From contig NZ_CP139348.1 of the NCBI RefSeq assembly GCF_038561965.1, positions 3,596,001 to 3,660,000 on the forward strand: 64,000 bases of DNA, given 5' to 3'. A model generated the notes under the pieces. The model had not been told where the DNA came from. It made no database searches and saw only the letters and a list, made by a program, of their open reading frames with translations. This DNA is from Stutzerimonas stutzeri. Its GTDB lineage: Bacteria > Pseudomonadota > Gammaproteobacteria > Pseudomonadales > Pseudomonadaceae. Both the position numbers and the translations under genes were made by a program. Below, piece after piece: positions 8,276 to 18,700 of the stretch; the first letter of the stretch is position 1; every line of letters begins with the position of its first letter.

Positions 8276-8761
8276 TCAGTGGTGGTGGCCACCTTCGCCA
8301 TGAACGTGACCGTGGGCCACTTCTTCTTCGCTGGCTTCACGCACGTCTACGACCTTGACGTCGAAGTTCAGACGCTGGCCGGCCAGCGGATGGTTGCCAT
8401 CGACGATCACGTCATCACCTTCCACGTCGCGGATGGTAACGATCTGCATGCCGCCGTCAGGACCGGAGGCATGGAACTGCATGCCTACTTCCAGCTCGTC
8501 GACGCCTTCGAACATGGCGCGATTGAGGGTAGCAACCAGCTCGGGGCTGTATTCGCCGTAAGCGTCCTGAGGCTCGATGGCAACCTGGAGCTGATCGCCG
8601 CCCTGCTTGCCCTCGAGAGCCTTTTCCAGGCCCGGGATGATGTTACCTGCACCGTGCAGGTAGACCAGCGGCGCGCCGCCGGCCGAGCTGTCGATCACCT
8701 CACCGGCGTCGTTGGTGAGTGTGTAGTCGATGGAGACAGCCTTGTTAGCGGCAATCAGCAT
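8276..8761 (-). CDS. slyD: FKBP-type peptidyl-prolyl isomerase, SlyD-like
   Basis: 161 residues from MLIAANKAVSIDYTLTNDAGEVIDSS. PLVYLHGAGNIIPGLEKALEGK is the FKBP active-site strand, and an IF (insert-in-flap) domain follows around residues 75-125. The tail HGHVHGEGGHHH is rich in histidine and likely binds nickel or other metals, as in SlyD. It acts as a cytoplasmic proline isomerase and chaperone, perhaps in metalloenzyme maturation. The upstream frame extension has no family support. It is divergent from ackA. Confidence 0.92.
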   Translation of the reverse strand: MLIAANKAVSIDYTLTNDAGEVIDSSAGGAPLVYLHGAGNIIPGLEKALEGKQGGDQLQVAIEPQDAYGEYSPELVATLNRAMFEGVDELEVGMQFHASGPDGGMQIVTIRDVEGDDVIVDGNHPLAGQRLNFDVKVVDVREASEEEVAHGHVHGEGGHHH

Positions 8762-8998
8762 GGGCAGAACCTTCGCTTGAGAGAATGGATATGGAAGTTT
8801 AACCATCCCCCGCGCCGAATGCGAACCAGCCTTGGATGAACGGCCCCGTGCCGTTCGTCGCGCTTGTTTGCTGTGTAGTGCCAACGAATATGTGACTACA
8901 ACCTTTGGATGGCATCGCTTTCGCAGCTGATGTGCAAGAATCGCCGAAAAGTATCTTTGGCACCCATTTCAATAACATTAGAGAACCAAGGAGCACCG

Positions 8999-10186
8999 AT
9001 GTCGGCTCGTAACATCCTGGTGATTAACTGTGGCAGCTCGTCGATCAAGTTCGCTCTGGTCAACGAAGCGCAAGCGACCTTCCCGCTCCAAGGCCTGGCT
9101 GAATGCATCGGCAGTCCGGAAGCCGTCATCCACTTCGAGAGCGCCGCTGGCAAAGAAAGCGTCAGGGTGCCCGACGCCGATCATCAGGCTGCTCTGGCCC
9201 AGATACTGCCTCGCGTGGAAGAAGCCGCTGGCGGCCATCTGGACGGCATCGGCCACCGTGTAGTCCATGGCGGAGAAAAATTCTTCGCATCTTCGCTGCT
9301 CAATGACGAAACCCTGGCCGGCATCGAAGCCAACATTCAGCTGGCACCGCTGCACAACCCGGCGAACCTGAGCGGCATCCATGCTGCGATCAACCTGTTC
9401 CCGGAGCTGCCGCAGGTGGGTGTGTTCGATACCGCCTTCCACCAGAGCATGCCCGAACATGCCTACCGCTACGCCCTACCGGAAGTGCTCTATAAAGAGC
9501 ACGGCGTACGTCGCTACGGTTTCCACGGCACCAGCCACCGCTACGTCAGCAACCGCGCTGCCGAACTGGCTGGCGTTGCGCCTGAAAGCAGCAGCTGGCT
9601 GGTCGCGCACCTGGGTAATGGCTGTTCCACCTGCGCGGTAGTCAATGGCGAAAGCCGCGACACCAGCATGGGCCTGACGCCCCTCGAAGGCCTGGTGATG
9701 GGTACCCGCAGCGGTGACGTCGATCCGAGCCTGCACAACTTCCTGAACAAGACGCTGGGCTGGGACCTGCCCAAGATCGACAACATGCTCAACAAGGAAA
9801 GCGGCTTGAAGGGCCTGTCTGGTCTGTCCAACGACATGCGCACCCTGGCCGAAGCCCGCCAGGCTGGTCATCCGGGCGCCGTGCTGGCTTTCGAGGTGTT
9901 CTGCTACCGCCTGGCCAAGTCGCTGTCAGCCATGGCCTGCGCCTTGCCGCAGCTGGACGGCCTGGTATTCACCGGTGGTATTGGTGAGAACTCCTCAGCC
10001 GTACGTGAGCGGACCCTGGACCATCTCAAGCTGTTCGGCTTCAAGCTCGACGCTGAAGCCAACGCACGTTGCACCCGTGGTGTCGCGGGCGAGATTCAAA
10101 GCGAAGGCAGCCCACGTGTCATGGTGGTGCCAACCAACGAGGAGCGTCAGATCGCCCTCGACACGCTGGCCCTGCTGGACGCCTGA
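8999..10186 (+). CDS. ackA: Acetate kinase
   Basis: 395 residues, typical of AckA. NILVINCGSSSIKFALV at the N-terminus and MGLTPLEGLVMGTRSGDVDP, FTGGIGENSS and HRVVHGG inside are acetate-kinase signatures. It interconverts acetyl phosphate and acetate with ATP formation. CAAGGAGCACCG precedes the ATG; an upstream in-frame ATG at 8909 lies in the divergent promoter region and was rejected. pta follows 162 bp later with a terminator hairpin in between, so the two may be separately transcribed or only partly coupled. Confidence 0.97.
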   Translation: MSARNILVINCGSSSIKFALVNEAQATFPLQGLAECIGSPEAVIHFESAAGKESVRVPDADHQAALAQILPRVEEAAGGHLDGIGHRVVHGGEKFFASSLLNDETLAGIEANIQLAPLHNPANLSGIHAAINLFPELPQVGVFDTAFHQSMPEHAYRYALPEVLYKEHGVRRYGFHGTSHRYVSNRAAELAGVAPESSSWLVAHLGNGCSTCAVVNGESRDTSMGLTPLEGLVMGTRSGDVDPSLHNFLNKTLGWDLPKIDNMLNKESGLKGLSGLSNDMRTLAEARQAGHPGAVLAFEVFCYRLAKSLSAMACALPQLDGLVFTGGIGENSSAVRERTLDHLKLFGFKLDAEANARCTRGVAGEIQSEGSPRVMVVPTNEERQIALDTLALLDA

Positions 10187-10209
10187 CACCGGCAGCACGC
10201 AGCGATCCC

Positions 10210-10240
10210 AAGACCCGACAGCCTCTGGCAGTCGGGTCTT
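10210..10240 (+). terminator. Terminator between ackA and pta
   Basis: A 10-bp perfect stem (AAGACCCGAC / GTCGGGTCTT) with an 11-nt loop starts 23 bp after the ackA stop. The stem itself ends in TCTTT, so termination is probably partial. Confidence 0.7.
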
Positions 10241-10348
10241 TGCGCATGAGCGCCGCGGCAATCAGGCAGTTCCCGCCCCGGCACAAGTGCCCTAGCCTAG
10301 CCGGCGCCCAGCACCGTTCCCCGAGCACCCTGCCATCAAGGAGATGCC

Positions 10349-12445
10349 ATGCATACAATCTTCCTCGCCCCTACCGGTTTCGGCGGCGGCCTCAATTCCA
10401 TCAGCCTCGGCCTGATCCGTGCGCTGGAAAACGCCGGGCTGAAGGTCGGCTTCTTCAAGCCGATCGCCCAACCTTTCCCCGTTGATCAAGGCCGAGAGCG
10501 CTCCTGCATTCTGGTCGAGCGCACCCTGAACCTCACTTCGCCTGAGCCCCTGCCGCTGGAACAGGTGGAACGCCAGCTCGCCGATGGCGAGATCGATCTG
10601 CTGCTCGAAGACGTAATCAGTCACTACCAGCAGGTCGCGGTCGGCAAGGACGTGGTCGTCGTCGAAGGCATGGTGCCCACCCGGGAATCCAATTACACCC
10701 AGCGCATCAATACCCAGCTGGCCAAGAGCCTGGACGCTGAAGTCATCCTCATTGGCGCTCAGGGCAGCGACAGCCTCAAGCGCCTGGCCGAACGTATCGA
10801 GATCCAGGCGCAGCTCTACGGTGGCGCCAAGGACCCCAAGGTACTCGGCGTCATCCTCAACAAGGTCAAGACCGACGAAGGCCTGCCGGCTTTCCTCGAC
10901 AGCCTGAAGCAGCACCTGCCACTGCTTGGCAGCCCTGAATTTCAGCTGCTCGGCGCGATTCCGTTCTCCGAAGAACTCAACGCACTGCGCACCCGTGATA
11001 TCGCCGAACTACTGGGCGCGCAGGTGCTGAACGCCGGCGAAGCCGACCAGCGCCGCGTCAACAAGATCGTGCTGTGCGCGCGCGCCGTTCCGAACACGGT
11101 GCAACTGCTGCAATCTGGCGTTCTTGTGGTGACTCCGGGCGACCGCGACGACATCATCCTTGCGGCTAGCCTGGCCTCACTGAATGGCGAGAAGCTCGCC
11201 GGCCTGCTGCTGTGCAGTGACTTCGCACCGGACCCTCGTATTCTCGAGCTGTGCAAGGCCGCGCTGGATGGCGGCTTGCCGGTTATGACCGTGGAGACCA
11301 ACTCCTACGACACGGCGAACAACCTGTTCGGCCTGAACAAGGAAACCCCGGCGGACGACATCGAGCGTGCCACGCGGGTTACCGACTTCATCGCCAAGCA
11401 CCTGCATCCCGAGTTCCTGCACTCGCGTTACAGCGTGCCGCGCGGGGAATTGCGCATGTCGCCAGCAGCGTTCCGCTACCAGTTGGTCAAGCGTGCCCAG
11501 AATGCCGACAAGCGTATCGTGCTGCCGGAAGGCAACGAGCCGCGCACCATCCGCGCCGCCGCAATCTGCCAGGAGCGAGGCATTGCTCGCTGCGTGCTAC
11601 TGGCCAAGCCGGAAGAAGTGCAGCAGATCGCTCGCGAGCAGGGCATCATCCTGCCGGCCAGCCTGGAGATCCTCGATCCGGACAGCATCGCCAATCGCTA
11701 CGTCGAGCCGATGTGCGAGATGCGCAAGGCCAAGGGACTGACGCCGGACGATGCCCGTGAACAGCTGAAGGATACGGTCGTGCTGGGCACCATGATGCTC
11801 GCGTTGGACGAAGTGGACGGCCTGGTATCAGGCGCGGTGCACACCACAGCCAATACCATCCGCCCGGCTCTGCAGTTGATCAAGACCGCGCCGGGCTACA
11901 GCCTGGTGTCGTCGGTGTTCTTCATGTTGTTGCCGGACCAGGTACTGGTTTATGGCGACTGTGCCGTGAACCCCAACCCGAATGCGACCGAGCTCGCCGA
12001 GATCGCACTGCAAAGCGCCGAATCCGCCGTGGCCCTGGGCGTCAATCCGCGCGTGGCAATGATCAGCTACTCCACCGGCAGCTCCGGCAGCGGTGCGGAA
12101 GTGGAAAAAGTCGCCGAAGCCACCCGCATCGCCCAAGGCCGCGCGCCTGAGCTGCCGATCGACGGTCCGCTGCAGTACGACGCCGCCTCTGTGCTCAGCG
12201 TCGGCAAGCAGAAGGCACCAAACAGCAAGGTCGCCGGGCAAGCCACCGTGTTCATCTTCCCCGACCTGAATACAGGCAACACGACCTACAAGGCGGTGCA
12301 GCGCAATGCCAACTGCCTCAGCGTCGGCCCGATGCTGCAAGGCCTGGCCAAACCGGTCAACGACCTGTCCCGCGGTGCCCTGGTTGACGATATCGTCTTC
12401 ACCATCGCGCTGACCGCACTGCAGGCCGCCAACCAGAAGGCCTAA
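10349..12445 (+). CDS. pta: Phosphate acetyltransferase (long form)
   Basis: 698 residues with the long three-part Pta layout. Residues 1-190 are a P-loop-like domain (IFLAPTGFGGGLNSISLGL) related to dethiobiotin synthetase. Residues 210-340 are a DRTGG domain. Residues 375-695 are the catalytic PTA_PTB domain with PEGNEPRTIRAA, SGAVHTTANTIRPALQ and SYSTGSSGSG. It converts acetyl-CoA and phosphate to acetyl phosphate and works with AckA. AAGGAGATGCC precedes the start. Acetyl phosphate could also influence the many receiver-domain proteins, but that is only inference. Confidence 0.97.
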   Translation: MHTIFLAPTGFGGGLNSISLGLIRALENAGLKVGFFKPIAQPFPVDQGRERSCILVERTLNLTSPEPLPLEQVERQLADGEIDLLLEDVISHYQQVAVGKDVVVVEGMVPTRESNYTQRINTQLAKSLDAEVILIGAQGSDSLKRLAERIEIQAQLYGGAKDPKVLGVILNKVKTDEGLPAFLDSLKQHLPLLGSPEFQLLGAIPFSEELNALRTRDIAELLGAQVLNAGEADQRRVNKIVLCARAVPNTVQLLQSGVLVVTPGDRDDIILAASLASLNGEKLAGLLLCSDFAPDPRILELCKAALDGGLPVMTVETNSYDTANNLFGLNKETPADDIERATRVTDFIAKHLHPEFLHSRYSVPRGELRMSPAAFRYQLVKRAQNADKRIVLPEGNEPRTIRAAAICQERGIARCVLLAKPEEVQQIAREQGIILPASLEILDPDSIANRYVEPMCEMRKAKGLTPDDAREQLKDTVVLGTMMLALDEVDGLVSGAVHTTANTIRPALQLIKTAPGYSLVSSVFFMLLPDQVLVYGDCAVNPNPNATELAEIALQSAESAVALGVNPRVAMISYSTGSSGSGAEVEKVAEATRIAQGRAPELPIDGPLQYDAASVLSVGKQKAPNSKVAGQATVFIFPDLNTGNTTYKAVQRNANCLSVGPMLQGLAKPVNDLSRGALVDDIVFTIALTALQAANQKA

Positions 12446-12459
12446 CGGCCTGATCTGCA

Positions 12460-12492
12460 TGACGCCGCCAGGCCTTCTGGCCGGCGGCGTCA
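12460..12492 (+). terminator. Long hairpin after pta
   Basis: A 10-bp stem (TGACGCCGCC / GGCGGCGTCA) is extended by an inner GGCC-TTCT-GGCC stem, 14 bp after the pta stop. The following CGCTCTTCCC is only pyrimidine-rich, so it may be a terminator or a 3'-end stabiliser. Confidence 0.6.
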
Positions 12493-12576
12493 CGCTCTTC
12501 CCTCTGCCGATGGTTGCAGTTCGGCGCGCAATCGCTACTCTTGGCGCCTCGAATTAGCCGTATCGTCGAGAAATTC

Positions 12577-13485
12577 ATGCTGAGCTTCCTCCCCGCCCCA
12601 CTGCGCGGCACTTTTGCCGGCTTGTTTTTGGCGCTCAACACCCTGTTCTGGTGCTGGCCGCTGTTCGCCCTGTCCCTACTCAAGCTGCTGCTTCCCATTC
12701 CGGCCATACAGCGCAGATTGCGCTTCGGCATGCATTGGCTTGCCGAGTCTTGGATCGCGGTCAACAGTTTCTGGATGGATCTGGTTCACCCGATTGAATG
12801 GGATGTGCAGGGGCTCGAGCAGGTCGACATGCATCATTCGTATCTGGTCACCAGCAATCACCAGAGCTGGGCCGACATCCTCGTGCTGCAATACCAGCTC
12901 AACCGGCGGATGCCGTTCCTCAAGTTCTTCCTCAAGCAGGAGCTGATATGGGTCCCGGTGATCGGCCTGTGCTGGTGGGCGCTGGAGTTTCCGTTCATGA
13001 AACGCTTCAGCAAGGAGTACCTGGCCAAGTACCCCGAGAAGCGCGGCGAAGACCTGGCGACTACGCGCAAGGCTTGCGAGCGTTACCGGACCAACCCGGT
13101 GTCGGTATTCAACTTCCTCGAGGGCACGCGCTTCACCGAGGACAAGCACACCGAACAGGCGTCACCCTACCGCTACCTGCTCAAGCCGAGGGCTGGCGGC
13201 ATCGCCTTCGTCATTGATGCCATGGGCGAACAACTGACGGCGCTGGTCAATGTCACCATCCACTACCCCAACGGCCGCCCCAGCTTCTGGGACCTGCTGG
13301 CCGGTAATATTCATCGGGTAGTGGTGCGAATCGAGGCGCAGCCGATTCCCAGCGAATTTCTTGGCAGAAATTACGATCAGGACGAGCCGTACCGGCTGGC
13401 CTTCCAGCAATGGGTCAACGGGCTGTGGACCGAGAAGGATGGGCAGTTAGCCCAGCTGCACCGGGAATTCCCAGTGCAGCCTTGA
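12577..13485 (+). CDS. PlsC-type lysophospholipid acyltransferase (YihG-like)
   Basis: 302 residues. Hydrophobic segments near residues 10-42 anchor it in the inner membrane. The acyltransferase motif I NHQSWAD (H95 and D100) and motif III FLEGTRF are present, with PYRYLLKPRAGG further on. It is probably a 1-acylglycerol-3-phosphate acyltransferase paralogue that sets phospholipid acyl composition. The ATG at 12577 (MLSFLPAPLRG) was chosen over the upstream frame start because the hydrophobic anchor then begins at the N-terminus as in the family. It is preceded by pta and convergent with the GGDEF-EAL gene. Confidence 0.87.
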   Translation: MLSFLPAPLRGTFAGLFLALNTLFWCWPLFALSLLKLLLPIPAIQRRLRFGMHWLAESWIAVNSFWMDLVHPIEWDVQGLEQVDMHHSYLVTSNHQSWADILVLQYQLNRRMPFLKFFLKQELIWVPVIGLCWWALEFPFMKRFSKEYLAKYPEKRGEDLATTRKACERYRTNPVSVFNFLEGTRFTEDKHTEQASPYRYLLKPRAGGIAFVIDAMGEQLTALVNVTIHYPNGRPSFWDLLAGNIHRVVVRIEAQPIPSEFLGRNYDQDEPYRLAFQQWVNGLWTEKDGQLAQLHREFPVQP

Positions 13486-13496
13486 GCGATGAGCGC

Positions 13497-15620
13497 TCAG
13501 AGCGAATCCCAGGTGATCTGAGTAGGAAACGCGCGGGCCTGCTCGGCGGTTACCGCTGGCGAGACAAGGAACCCCTGCATGACATCGCAGCCGTTCTGCA
13601 CCAGCCAATCGCGCTGAGCCGAGGTTTCCACCCCTTCGGCTACCACCTCCAGATTGAGGTTGCGACCCAGATCGATGATGGTGCTGACGACCGCTGCATC
13701 ACGCGGGTAATCCATCATGTTGGCGATGAACAATCGGTCGATCTTCAGCGTATCCAGCTCGAAATGCCGCAGATAGGCCAGCGATGAGTAGCCTGTGCCG
13801 AAGTCATCGATGGCCACTCGCACGCCGAGCTTGCGCAGCTGACGAAGCTTTTCGCAGCTCTGCTCAAGGTCCTGCATCAGCGTACCCTCGGTGACTTCCA
13901 GCTCCAGCTGCGCCGGGTTGATCTGATATTCATCGAGCAATCGACGGAGCGAATCGAACAGGCCGGCGCGGCTGAACTGCACGGGGCTGACGTTCAGGCT
14001 GAGAATCAGGTCGCTGCCGAATGAAGGCAGCCATTGGCAATACTGGTTCATTCCTTCGCGCAGGACCCAGTCGCCAACCCGCTCGATCAGCCGGGTTTCC
14101 TCCAGCAATGGGATGAAGTTATTAGGCTGGTTCTCACCGGCCTCGCCCTGCGGCCAGCGCAGCAACCCCTCGAACCCCCTGAGCCTGCCGGTCGCAAGCA
14201 TGATCTGCGGCTGATAGAGCAGCTCGAAATCATTGCGATCAGTGGCGCTGCGCAGGTTCTCCTCCATCATCAGCCGTGCATGTGCCCGCTCGTTCATGTC
14301 GCTGGAGAAGAAGCGATACTGACGCCGCCCCGCCCGCTTGGCCTCATACATGGCCATGTCCGCCGAGCGCAGCAGCTGATCGACACTGACGCCACAGTCG
14401 GGAAAATGCGCGATGCCGATACTCGCACCGAGTGTCACTTCGGTACCGTCGATCTTGTGCCGTACCGATATCAGCTCGATCAGCTTCTCCGCCACCCGCG
14501 CCGCGTCTTCGGGGTGGTCCAGAGAATCGAGCAGTGCCGTGAATTCGTCACCGCCCATGCGCGCAATGATGTCGTAGGGGCGCATGCAGGTTTCCAGCAG
14601 GCGCGCGACCTTACACAGAATCTCATCACCCGCATCGTGCCCGAGGGAATCGTTGATGCGTTTGAAACCGTCCAGGTCGATATAGAGGATCGCCATGCGC
14701 TTGCCGTTGCGATCGACACGCGCCAGCGACGATTCCAGCGCCTGATGGAAACCACGGCGGTTCAGCAGGCCGGTCAGCGAGTCGGTGACCGCCTGTGTCT
14801 CCAGTTGCACGTGCAGGTTGCGCACCACCGACATGTCCAGAGCGATCACCACCATGGAGCGCTGCTGGCGAGGCAACGGCGAACTGGACAATGCCACCGG
14901 CAACGGCGTGCCGGTGGCGGTATGCAGCTGCGCCTCGTGCAGGCGATAGGTCGAGCCGCTGCGCCAGTAGCGATAGAAGTCCGACTCGTGCCAATTGGCC
15001 GGCATGTCCGGCGCGGCGAGATGCGACAGCAGCGGCGTGCCCTGCAGGTCCTCGACCCGGGTATGCAACATGCCGGCGATCGCCGGATTGGCGAAGCTGA
15101 TGTAGCCATCCTCGGCGACCACCAGAATGCCCTCGGCCGCATTGCTTAGCACCGAGGCGTTGAACGCACGAGCGCTGTCCAATTGCTGGGTGAGCAATTG
15201 CAGGTCGCGGCGATTGTGCTCATGGGCGAGCAAAGTATTGATCTTGTGCTTAAGCACCTGAGGGTCGAACGGCTTGAGGATAAAGTCCACCGCCCCAGTG
15301 GCGTAGCCTCGCAGCACCGAATCGCGGGTATGGGCGATCGCCGAAACGAAGATAATCGGCGTATAGCGCGTATGCGGGCTGCCGCGCATCAACCGTGCAA
15401 CCTCGAAACCATCCATGCCGGGCATCTGAACGTCCAGCAGCACGAGTTCCACGTCCAGCTCCAGCAGCGCCTTGAGCGCGGCTTCGCCTGAGTTGACCGT
15501 ATGCACCTGCCAGTCGCCGTCACCCAGCAACGCCTCCATCGCCACCAGATTGGCTTCGCGATCATCCACCACCAGCAGCGTACGGCTACGCGGCTTGGCC
15601 TTGAGCTGCGTTTGCGTCAT
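13497..15620 (-). CDS. Response regulator with PAS, GGDEF and EAL domains
   Basis: 707 residues. The receiver domain is residues 10-130 (LLVVDDRE, phospho-acceptor in VLLDVQMPGMDG, FVSA, KPFD). A PAS domain follows at about 150-265, GGDEF at 275-435 and EAL at 450-700. The GGDEF motif is intact (ARMGGDEF), with an inhibitory I-site RPYD five residues ahead. EAL-domain residues are also mostly intact (FEGLLRW in place of EALLRW, LELEVTEG, DDFGTGYSSLAYL, LKIDRLF, VVAEGVET). It may make or degrade c-di-GMP under phosphorylation control. The ATG at 15620 has GGAG upstream. It lies 123 bp downstream of the hybrid kinase gene on the same strand, a plausible partner. Confidence 0.9.
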   Translation of the reverse strand: MTQTQLKAKPRSRTLLVVDDREANLVAMEALLGDGDWQVHTVNSGEAALKALLELDVELVLLDVQMPGMDGFEVARLMRGSPHTRYTPIIFVSAIAHTRDSVLRGYATGAVDFILKPFDPQVLKHKINTLLAHEHNRRDLQLLTQQLDSARAFNASVLSNAAEGILVVAEDGYISFANPAIAGMLHTRVEDLQGTPLLSHLAAPDMPANWHESDFYRYWRSGSTYRLHEAQLHTATGTPLPVALSSSPLPRQQRSMVVIALDMSVVRNLHVQLETQAVTDSLTGLLNRRGFHQALESSLARVDRNGKRMAILYIDLDGFKRINDSLGHDAGDEILCKVARLLETCMRPYDIIARMGGDEFTALLDSLDHPEDAARVAEKLIELISVRHKIDGTEVTLGASIGIAHFPDCGVSVDQLLRSADMAMYEAKRAGRRQYRFFSSDMNERAHARLMMEENLRSATDRNDFELLYQPQIMLATGRLRGFEGLLRWPQGEAGENQPNNFIPLLEETRLIERVGDWVLREGMNQYCQWLPSFGSDLILSLNVSPVQFSRAGLFDSLRRLLDEYQINPAQLELEVTEGTLMQDLEQSCEKLRQLRKLGVRVAIDDFGTGYSSLAYLRHFELDTLKIDRLFIANMMDYPRDAAVVSTIIDLGRNLNLEVVAEGVETSAQRDWLVQNGCDVMQGFLVSPAVTAEQARAFPTQITWDSL

Positions 15621-15743
15621 CGCCGATCTCCAAGCCAATCATTGCCCAGCTGCCGGCAATCGGCGCCTCCCGGTGCAGGCACACACCACGCGAACCGATT
15701 GATCATTACTTCATCACCGCAATGTTCACCACGCACTAGCCAC

Positions 15744-18700
15744 TCACTCCTCTTGCGCATCAGCCGCACCCGTGCCGAGGCCCAGCCAGTGCTTTAACAG
15801 CGCCAGCAACGCCGCCGCTTCCACCGGTTTGGCCAATACATCGTCCGCGCCTGCAGCGACGCAGCGTTCCCGCACCTCGCCATCGGCCGCAACCACTAAC
15901 GCAATGATTGGCACCTGGCAGTCATGCCCCTGCTTAAGCCGCTGAGCCAAATCAGGACCATCCGCCCCCAGCTGGTTCATGTCCAGCAGTACCAGATCGA
16001 AGGCATCCTCCTCGAAACGCTCGATGGCCTCGTCGGCATTGGTGGTCGGAACGACCTGCAGGCCCAACTCGTCGAGTTGGGCGGTAAGCGTGTAGATCAG
16101 CCGTACGTCCTCATCGACCAGCAGCACTCGCTGGCCAGGCTTGGCCAGCTGCAACGAAGCAGCCGGACTCGGCGACGTCCCGGCAGGTCCGGGCCGCAGC
16201 AAGGTTCCCATGCGTTCCACATCTTCCTCCTTGGAAAGGGCCACAGCCGAATACCGGCGTAGCCGTTGCAGTTCGGCCTCGGTCAGCGGCTCTCGGCTGT
16301 TCAGCAGCACCGTAACGCCGCGTAGCGATCGCAATCGTTCAAGGGCATCGAGCAAATCGAGCCCGCTGCCATCCTGCAGTTCGTGGTCGATCACCAGTAC
16401 CGGAAACGGCTGCTCCGCATAGGCCAGGCTGGCGGCCTCGCCCGTCGCGGCAAGCGTGACGCTATAGCCGAGCCGCTCGAAGTAATCTCGGATCAGCACG
16501 CGTCGCCGCGGATCCGTTTCCACCAGCAGTAGACGCAGCGGGTTGTGGTCATGGCGTGCCAGCTCGATGAAGATGCGCTCCAACTCGGCCTGCGCCACCG
16601 GCTTGACCAGATAACGCGAACCGTCGTCGTGCCAGTCATGCGGTTGTGGCACACAAGAAATGATCAGCACCGGCATACCCTGGTGGCGTTCGTCGCCACG
16701 CAACTCACGATGCAGCTGCCAGCCGCTGATATCCGGCAGCAGAATATCCAGGATCACGGCGGCAAAATGCTCACGCCGCAACGCCTCGAGCCCCTGCTCG
16801 CCGGTACTGCAGATCAGGCTGGTGAAGCCATGACTCTCTCCGACCTCGGCCACCACCGAGGCGAAGTCCGCATCGTCCTCGATGATCAGCAGGCCCGGCC
16901 CGCGACCTCTTCGATGCGGCTGCGGCGGCAGCAGCGACTGCGCTGGCTCGCCCGATACCGTTGCAACCGGCAACACAACGGTAAACGTCGCACCCTGCCC
17001 CAATTCGCTATCCACGCTCACCTGACCGCCCAGCACCTCCACCAATTGACGGGTGATCGCCAGCCCCAGCCCAGTCCCACCGTAGTGCCGACTGATAGAA
17101 CCATCGATCTGCTGGAAGGCCTGGAATATCCGTTCGTGCTGATCCTTGGCGATGCCAATACCGCTGTCGCGCACCTGCAGCTGCAGCGTCTGGCCGGCCC
17201 CTTCCTCGACGGGCGGATAACTCACGATCAGCTCAACCTGTCCTTTCTCAGTGAACTTCAGCGCATTGGTGAGTAAGTTGCTGAGAATCTGTTGCAGACG
17301 CGCCCGATCCGAGCTGAGCACCAGCGGCACGTTCACCTCGACATTGATCGTCAACGCCAACCCATTCTTCTCGGCCATCGGCCTGAGCGAGGCATCCAGC
17401 TCTGTCAGAAGCTCGCGCAGATTCAACGGTTCCAGCTTGAGCTGCATACGGCCAGACTCGATCTTGGCCAGATCCAGCACGTCGTTGATCAGCTCCAGCA
17501 ATTCATGGCCTGCGCGATGAATGATGTCGGCGTGCCGAACCTGCTTGTCGTTGAGGTTGCCCGCTCCGTTCTGCCGCAGCTGATCACTGAGAATCAGAAT
17601 GCTGTTGAGCGGGGTGCGTAGCTCATGAGACATGTTGGCGAGAAATTCCGACTTGTAGCGATTGGCGACGGCGAGCTGATCGGCCTGCTCGCGCAAACGC
17701 CGCTCCGCGGCCTTGCGATGGCTGATATCAATGATCACTGCCTGCACCAGGTGCTCGTCGCCACTACGCAAGGGCGACAGGCCGATCTCCACCGGCAGCG
17801 CGCTGCCATCGCGGTGCCGGCCAAACAGTTCTCGATTGCTGCCCATACGTCGCGGCTCGGGATGCTCGGCGTAACCCTGACGCAGGCCGCGATGGGCTTC
17901 ACGCAGCGCCTCGGGCAGCAATATCTCAACCGGTTGTCCGAGCAGCTCCTGTCGGCTGTAGCCGAACAGCAGCTCGGTCTGGCGGTTGACGATCACGATG
18001 TCACCGTTGAAATCCACCAGAACGAATGCGTTGGGCGACGCCTCGACGACATTTCGAAAGCGTTCCTCGTCGCGCTTGCGCGCCTGCAAGTCGAGCAGGT
18101 TCAGCACGTAGTACAGCGTATCGTCGTGGCTGAAACTGGTCAGGCTGACCGCCACCGGTGTCGGCCGGCCGTCCTCTCGCTGAGCCTGCAATTCGAGCTG
18201 GCTGGTCTCGCGCAGCTGCCTGAGGACTTGTTCACCGAGCACCCCCGGCACGTAGCGGCTCACCCGTTCTCCGGCCAGCATATCCGGGCTGCTGCCCAAC
18301 AGCTGTCCGGCACTCTGGTTGGCCAGCTCGATGCGCCCGCCGGAATTGCATAGCACGGTCGCCACAGGCAGCTGCTCGATCAACTGGCGAAAGCGCGCCT
18401 CTCGCTCCTGTAGCTGCAGGCTGAGTGCCTGGCTATTACGTAGTGCGCGCTCACGCAGGTAGAGATAGCCGCCTATCAACAGGGAGAATAAAGCCGCAGC
18501 GGTAAGCGCAGCCGCGAGGCTGAATGCTCGGTTATTGTCACGCAGAACGGCCTCGTATTCCGGCGTGCTCGCGACCTGGAGCTGCCAGCTGCGACCGTAC
18601 ATGTAGATATTGCGTATGCGCTGAAACTTGGCGTCGACGCTGACCGGCGCACGCCCAGCCAACAACGGCGAGTCCGGACTGGCAGCGTCGAAGAGCTGCA

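Noticed and set aside
8941..8999. A sigma-54 promoter (TGGCAC) upstream of ackA
   Set aside because: TGGCAC occurs, but the required -12 TTGC element is not at the right spacing.
14034..15149. A 371-codon + strand frame antisense to the GGDEF-EAL gene
   Set aside because: It is a shadow in a GC-rich gene and gives no recognisable protein.
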